Translations under genes and position numbers: made by a program
Assembly (NCBI GenBank): GCA_963770865.1
Contig: CAVYRD010000017.1
Span: 1 to 64,000 of the forward strand
Reading direction: 5' to 3'
DNA from: Miltoncostaea sp963770865
Lineage (GTDB): Bacteria > Actinomycetota > Thermoleophilia > Miltoncostaeales > Miltoncostaeaceae
Length of the DNA: 64,000 nucleotides
In this document: one piece after another, positions 60,626-64,000 of the stretch
Position numbering within the stretch: position 1 is the first letter of the stretch
Layout of the letters: each line of letters starts with the position of its first letter
Notes under the pieces: generated by a model
Told to the model about the DNA's origin: nothing
Databases searched by the model: none
Seen by the model: only the letters and a program-made list of their open reading frames with translations

Positions 60626-62839
60626 CTACTCCGACTCGAACGCGGGGGTCGCGCGCGGCCCGGGCTGCTGCGCGCGGTCGGGGACCGGGTCGAGCTCGAG
60701 CGGCACCGAGCCGCGCGTCTCCACCGGGGGCATGCTCGGCTCGACGCGCAGGATGCGGGCGGCCCACACCGGCATCCACCAGTTCCACCGCCCGAGCACC
60801 GACACGAAGGCCGGCAGCAGCATGCTGCGGACGATCGTCGCGTCGAGGACGATGCCGATCGCGAGCGCCGTGGCGAACACCTTGATGTCGGTGCCCGGCG
60901 ACGCGGCCAGCGCGATGAAGGCGAGGAACAGGATCAGCGATCCGGCGGTCACGAGGCGCCCGGTGCGGGCGAGCCCGGCCACCACGGCGCGGTCGGTGGA
61001 TCCGTCGCGGTCGTATTCCTCGCGCATCCGGCTGAGGATGAAGACCTCGTAGTCCATCGAGAGGCCGTAGAGGAACGCGAACACCATCAGGGGGATCCAC
61101 ACGATCAGCGTGCCGGTGGGCTCGATGTCGAACACCGCCCCCGAGCCGTGGCCCTCCTGCCAGAAGATGACCATGAAGCCCCAGACGGCGCCGATCGAGA
61201 TGATGTTGAAGACGATCGCCTTGAGGGGAAGCAGCAGGGAGCGGAACACCCGCGCGAGCAGGATGTAGGTGATCACGGCGATGACGAGGATCACCCAGAT
61301 GAAGTTGCCGTAGACGGCCTCGTTGAAGTCGGCGCTGCCGGGGACGGCCCCGCCGACGAGCACGTCGCCGGGCAGGGGCTTCGCCGCGTCGCGCACGGCG
61401 GCCACGTTGCCGGAGTCGTTCTCGTTGATCGGGAACGCGTTGACCACCGCGGTGTCGCCGCGGCGCCACTGGTCGTTCGACGGCGCGACCGCCCCGCGCA
61501 CGCCCTCGACGCTCGCCACGATGGCGGCCGTCTTGTCCGGATCGCCCTTCACCACGGCGATGTCGTACGGGGAGAGGACCCCGGCGCCGATGCCGGACGA
61601 GGTGAGCTGGTCGAGGCCCTCGCGGGCCTGCCCGGCGGACGACAGGGCGTCGGCGCGCGGCGTGCCGGTCGAGAAGTTGAGGACCGGGACGAAGAGCGCG
61701 GCCAGGATCGCCAGGGCGATGCCGCCGATCAGCCAGCGGTGCCGGACGATCAGGCGGCCCCAGGGGACCCAGCCCTCGCCGTGGCTGGCGGTGCGCCGTC
61801 CCACGCCCACGCGGTCGAGCCAGGGGCCGATCGTGGCGAGGATCACCGGCAGGATCGTGACGGCGACGAGGACGCTGACCAGCGGGATCAGCAGCCCTCC
61901 GTAGCCGATGCTGCGCAGGAACGGCACCGGCAGCACGATCAGCGCCAGGAGCCCGATGGCCACGGCGATGCCGCTGAAGAGCACGGCCCGTCCGGCGTGC
62001 TCCATCGCGTACTGGGTCGCCTCCGTCTTGTCCCGGCCGTCGGCGATCTCCTCGCGCCAGCGCATGACGATGAGCAGCGAGTAGTCGATCGCGACGCCCA
62101 GCCCGATCAGGGCGATCAGGAACTGGACGACCACCGAGACGTCGGTGGCCTCGGCGAGCGGCCAGAGGACGAGGAACGTCGTCGGGATCGCGAGCGCGGC
62201 CATGAGCAGCGGCACGAACGCCATCAGCGAGCCGAAGACGAAGCCCAGTACGATGAGGGCGCCGAGGCCTCCGAGGAGGGTCTCCGCCAGCACGCTCGGA
62301 CCGTTGCTCTCGTCGCTCGTCGAGATCAGCGAGTCGAGGCCGGTGATGCGGAACTGGGCGCCCGCGACCGTCGTGTCCGCCGCGGCCGCCTTGGCGGCCT
62401 TCAGCGCGTCGCCCGCGGGGTCGAACGCGACGTCGGAGGGCGGGTACCAGATGACGCCGAACGTGGTGCGCCCGTCCTTGGAGACGAACACACGGTCGCC
62501 GGTCGTGGCGAAGTTCGCCGAGCGCGAGCCCGGGATCGCCTTCTCGATGTCCAGGAACGCCCCGGCCAGGGCGCGCCGCACGCCGGGCGTGTCGACCGTC
62601 GTGCCCTCGGGCAGCTGGACCACCGGCACGATCGGGCCGTTCACGCGCGGCCCGCCGTTGCCGTACTCCTTGTAGATGATGTCGGCGGCCTTCGAGCTCT
62701 CCCGGCCGGGCAGCGAGAACTCGGTCGAGAGCGCATCGACGGCGGGTTGGATCGCGCCGAAGGCCGCGATCGCGAGCACGATCCAGCCGACGACGACGGT
62801 GCGTTTGTGGGCCAGGACCCACCGTGTGAGGGACGTCAT
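60626..62839 (-). CDS. MMPL/RND-family transporter
   Basis: This 737-residue membrane protein follows the MMPL plan: one N-terminal helix (TVVVGWIVLAIAAFGAI), a periplasmic-type loop, five helices with LIALIGLGVAIDYSLLIVMRW (the proton-relay region, GVAIDYSLL), a second loop, and five more helices with FAFLYGLSMDYEVFILSRMRE (GLSMDYEVFI). The two D-Y motifs are intact. In Actinobacteria such proteins export lipids, polyketides or drugs. ATG 62839 follows GGAGGATCG. It faces the MFS gene and may share control by the nearby TetR. The C-terminus is proline-rich. Confidence 0.92.
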   Translation of the reverse strand: MTSLTRWVLAHKRTVVVGWIVLAIAAFGAIQPAVDALSTEFSLPGRESSKAADIIYKEYGNGGPRVNGPIVPVVQLPEGTTVDTPGVRRALAGAFLDIEKAIPGSRSANFATTGDRVFVSKDGRTTFGVIWYPPSDVAFDPAGDALKAAKAAAADTTVAGAQFRITGLDSLISTSDESNGPSVLAETLLGGLGALIVLGFVFGSLMAFVPLLMAALAIPTTFLVLWPLAEATDVSVVVQFLIALIGLGVAIDYSLLIVMRWREEIADGRDKTEATQYAMEHAGRAVLFSGIAVAIGLLALIVLPVPFLRSIGYGGLLIPLVSVLVAVTILPVILATIGPWLDRVGVGRRTASHGEGWVPWGRLIVRHRWLIGGIALAILAALFVPVLNFSTGTPRADALSSAGQAREGLDQLTSSGIGAGVLSPYDIAVVKGDPDKTAAIVASVEGVRGAVAPSNDQWRRGDTAVVNAFPINENDSGNVAAVRDAAKPLPGDVLVGGAVPGSADFNEAVYGNFIWVILVIAVITYILLARVFRSLLLPLKAIVFNIISIGAVWGFMVIFWQEGHGSGAVFDIEPTGTLIVWIPLMVFAFLYGLSMDYEVFILSRMREEYDRDGSTDRAVVAGLARTGRLVTAGSLILFLAFIALAASPGTDIKVFATALAIGIVLDATIVRSMLLPAFVSVLGRWNWWMPVWAARILRVEPSMPPVETRGSVPLELDPVPDRAQQPGPRATPAFESE

Positions 62840-62853
62840 CGATCCTCCAGGCG

Positions 62854-62865
62854 ATGCGTACGCAT
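62854..62865. promoter_or_regulatory. Perfect 12-bp palindrome upstream of the MMPL gene
   Basis: ATGCGTACGCAT lies 15 bases before the MMPL start. On the MMPL strand TACG-N6-CGTA can also be read across it. It shares TACG/CGTA half-sites with the tetR-MFS operator, so it may bind the same repressor. Confidence 0.45.
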
Positions 62866-62980
62866 GTTCGTAAGCCGGGCACGCTATCTCAGGAACCGGT
62901 CGTCGCGAAACCCCACCATGAAACCTACCGGGCACGTGTCCTCCGACCGTCCGCGGTCACGGCTATGGTGGCCGACTCGG

Positions 62981-64000
62981 ATGGCACGATCGATCAGACT
63001 CCGCCGCTGGCAGCGGGCCGCGCTGGAGGCGTTCGGCGACCGGCGCGGTGACGACTTCCTCGCGGTCGCGACGCCCGGCGCGGGGAAGACCACCTTCGCG
63101 CTCGCCGCCGCGCGCCAGCACCTGGGCGAGCACCCGCGACGCCGGCTGATCGTGGTCGCGCCGACCCAGCACCTGAAGGCCCAGTGGGCCGACGCGGCCG
63201 AGGCGCTCGACCTGCACCTGGAGCCCGCCTGGTCGGCCGCCGACGGCCGGCTGCCCGCCGACGTCCACGGCATGGTCACCACCTACCAGCAGGTCGCCGC
63301 CAGCGCGGCGGCCCTCGCGCCGCTGGCCCGCGACGCGTTCGTGGTGCTGGACGAGGCCCACCACTCCGGTGAGGAGCGCGCGTGGGGCGACGGCGTGCGC
63401 GAGGCATTCGCCGGCTCGGCCGTCCGGCTGAGCCTCTCCGGCACGCCCTTTCGCTCGGACACCCGCGCGATCCCCTTCGTCCGCTACGACGACGACGGCC
63501 TCGCGCAGGCCGACGTCGAGTACGGCTACGGCGACGCCCTCCAGGACGGCGGCGTCGTGCGGCCGGTCCGCTTTCCGCGCACCGACGGCGAGATGGAGTG
63601 GGTGGCGGCCGACGGCACCTACGCCGCCGCGTCGTTCCAGGACGCGCTCGACCCGGTCGCCTCGTCCCAGCGCCTGCGCACCGCCCTGTCGGTGGAGGGC
63701 GAGTGGCTGCCGGACGTGCTCGCCCGCGCGCACGAGCGCCTGCTGGACGTGCGCCGCAGCCATCCGGCCGCGGGCGGGATGGTCATCGCCATCGACCAGG
63801 ATCACGCCCGCGGCATCGCGATGCTGCTGCGCCGCCGCATCGGCGTGGACGCGGAGGTCGTCGTGTCCGAGGACGCGGGCGCCTCCGACCGCATCGCGGC
63901 GTTCGCCCGGAGCACCCGCCCGTGGATCGTCGCCGTCCGGATGTTGTCGGAGGGCGTGGACATCCCCCGCCTGCGGGTCGGCGTGTTCGCGACGACCACT
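62981..64000 (+). CDS. SF2 DEAD/DEAH-type helicase (3' end outside window)
   Basis: ATG 62981 opens a frame that runs off the end of the window (340 codons). It starts with the Q-like RLRRWQRAALEAF and has Walker A VATPGAGKTTFALAAA (~28), VVAPTQHLKAQW (Ia), VVTTYQQVA-like MVTTYQQVA, VLDEAHHSG (DEAH box, ~125), LSLSGTPFRSDTRAIPF (motif III) and, late, VAVRMLSEGVDIPRLRVGVFATTT (motifs V region). The pattern is that of ResIII/DEAD helicases that act on DNA in repair or defence. Phage-defence and repair roles cannot be told apart without the C-terminus. A TATGGT box lies 11 bases upstream. Confidence 0.85.
   Translation, partial: MARSIRLRRWQRAALEAFGDRRGDDFLAVATPGAGKTTFALAAARQHLGEHPRRRLIVVAPTQHLKAQWADAAEALDLHLEPAWSAADGRLPADVHGMVTTYQQVAASAAALAPLARDAFVVLDEAHHSGEERAWGDGVREAFAGSAVRLSLSGTPFRSDTRAIPFVRYDDDGLAQADVEYGYGDALQDGGVVRPVRFPRTDGEMEWVAADGTYAAASFQDALDPVASSQRLRTALSVEGEWLPDVLARAHERLLDVRRSHPAAGGMVIAIDQDHARGIAMLLRRRIGVDAEVVVSEDAGASDRIAAFARSTRPWIVAVRMLSEGVDIPRLRVGVFATTT

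Noticed and set aside
62981..64000. End-of-window helicase as part of a named phage-defence system
   Set aside because: Only the N-terminal two-thirds of the helicase core is visible and no defence partner is in the window.

Overview
The window is two pieces of DNA of different character joined near position 8,330. Positions 1 to about 8,330 have moderate GC (roughly 50-60% on lines I sampled by eye). They carry genes typical of proteobacterial, especially betaproteobacterial, accessory DNA: a Bug-type solute-binding protein, an IS3-family element, a DUF883-type membrane-anchored protein, a DUF423 membrane protein, a beta-helix lipoprotein and an unfamiliar glycine-rich protein. From about 8,330 to the end the DNA is very GC-rich (70-80% on sampled lines). 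It reads as an actinobacterial chromosome, probably of the Thermoleophilia type. That placement is an inference from gene order, GTG/TTG starts, a natural PafB-PafC fusion, a SepIVA-like gene beside coaD, and the futalosine pathway. The join falls inside an open reading frame: the last ~43 residues of an otherwise unrelated protein look like the C-terminus of RibD, directly upstream of ribE. An assembly chimera is the simplest reading; an insertion into ribD is the alternative.

Layout of the GC-rich part. 8.3-10.8 kb is the riboflavin operon (ribD tail, ribE, ribBA, ribH). 10.85-25.7 kb is a core block of rpmB (reverse), recG, rsmD, coaD, a sepIVA-like gene, yceD, rpmF, plsX, acpP, rnc, smc, ftsY, ffh, rpsP, khpA, rimM, trmD and rplS, mostly with overlapping stop and start codons. 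25.7-31 kb holds rnhB, yraN, a glyoxalase/enolase-superfamily pair, comM and dprA. 31-37.4 kb holds fused pafBC, a UbiA prenyltransferase, a Nudix hydrolase and a three-gene operon ending in an isocitrate/isopropylmalate dehydrogenase relative. An IS110-family element sits at about 37.4-38.8 kb. 38.8-41.7 kb has a compact five-gene operon of unknown purpose (DUF1802, ferredoxin-like, unknown, MarR-like, 31-residue membrane peptide), divergent from mqnE. 41.7-46 kb runs corA, HIT, phosphomannomutase and an ABC pair. 46.3-51.5 kb has two response regulators, a histidine kinase and trpFBA. 51.5-58.4 kb has an amidase, a Ser/Thr kinase with a 17-unit GX3 repeat, a DUF202 protein, allophanate hydrolase, RecQ and a thioesterase. 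58.4-64 kb has TetR, an MFS exporter, an MMPL transporter and the start of an SF2 helicase.

Many genes in both parts, including essential ones (smc, ribE, trpB, rnhB), are broken by single-base shifts, mostly +1. Uncorrected sequence error explains this better than gene decay. Several GC-rich-part genes start 6-8 bases after a TANNNT box, which points to leaderless transcripts. I saw no tRNA, rRNA or CRISPR array.
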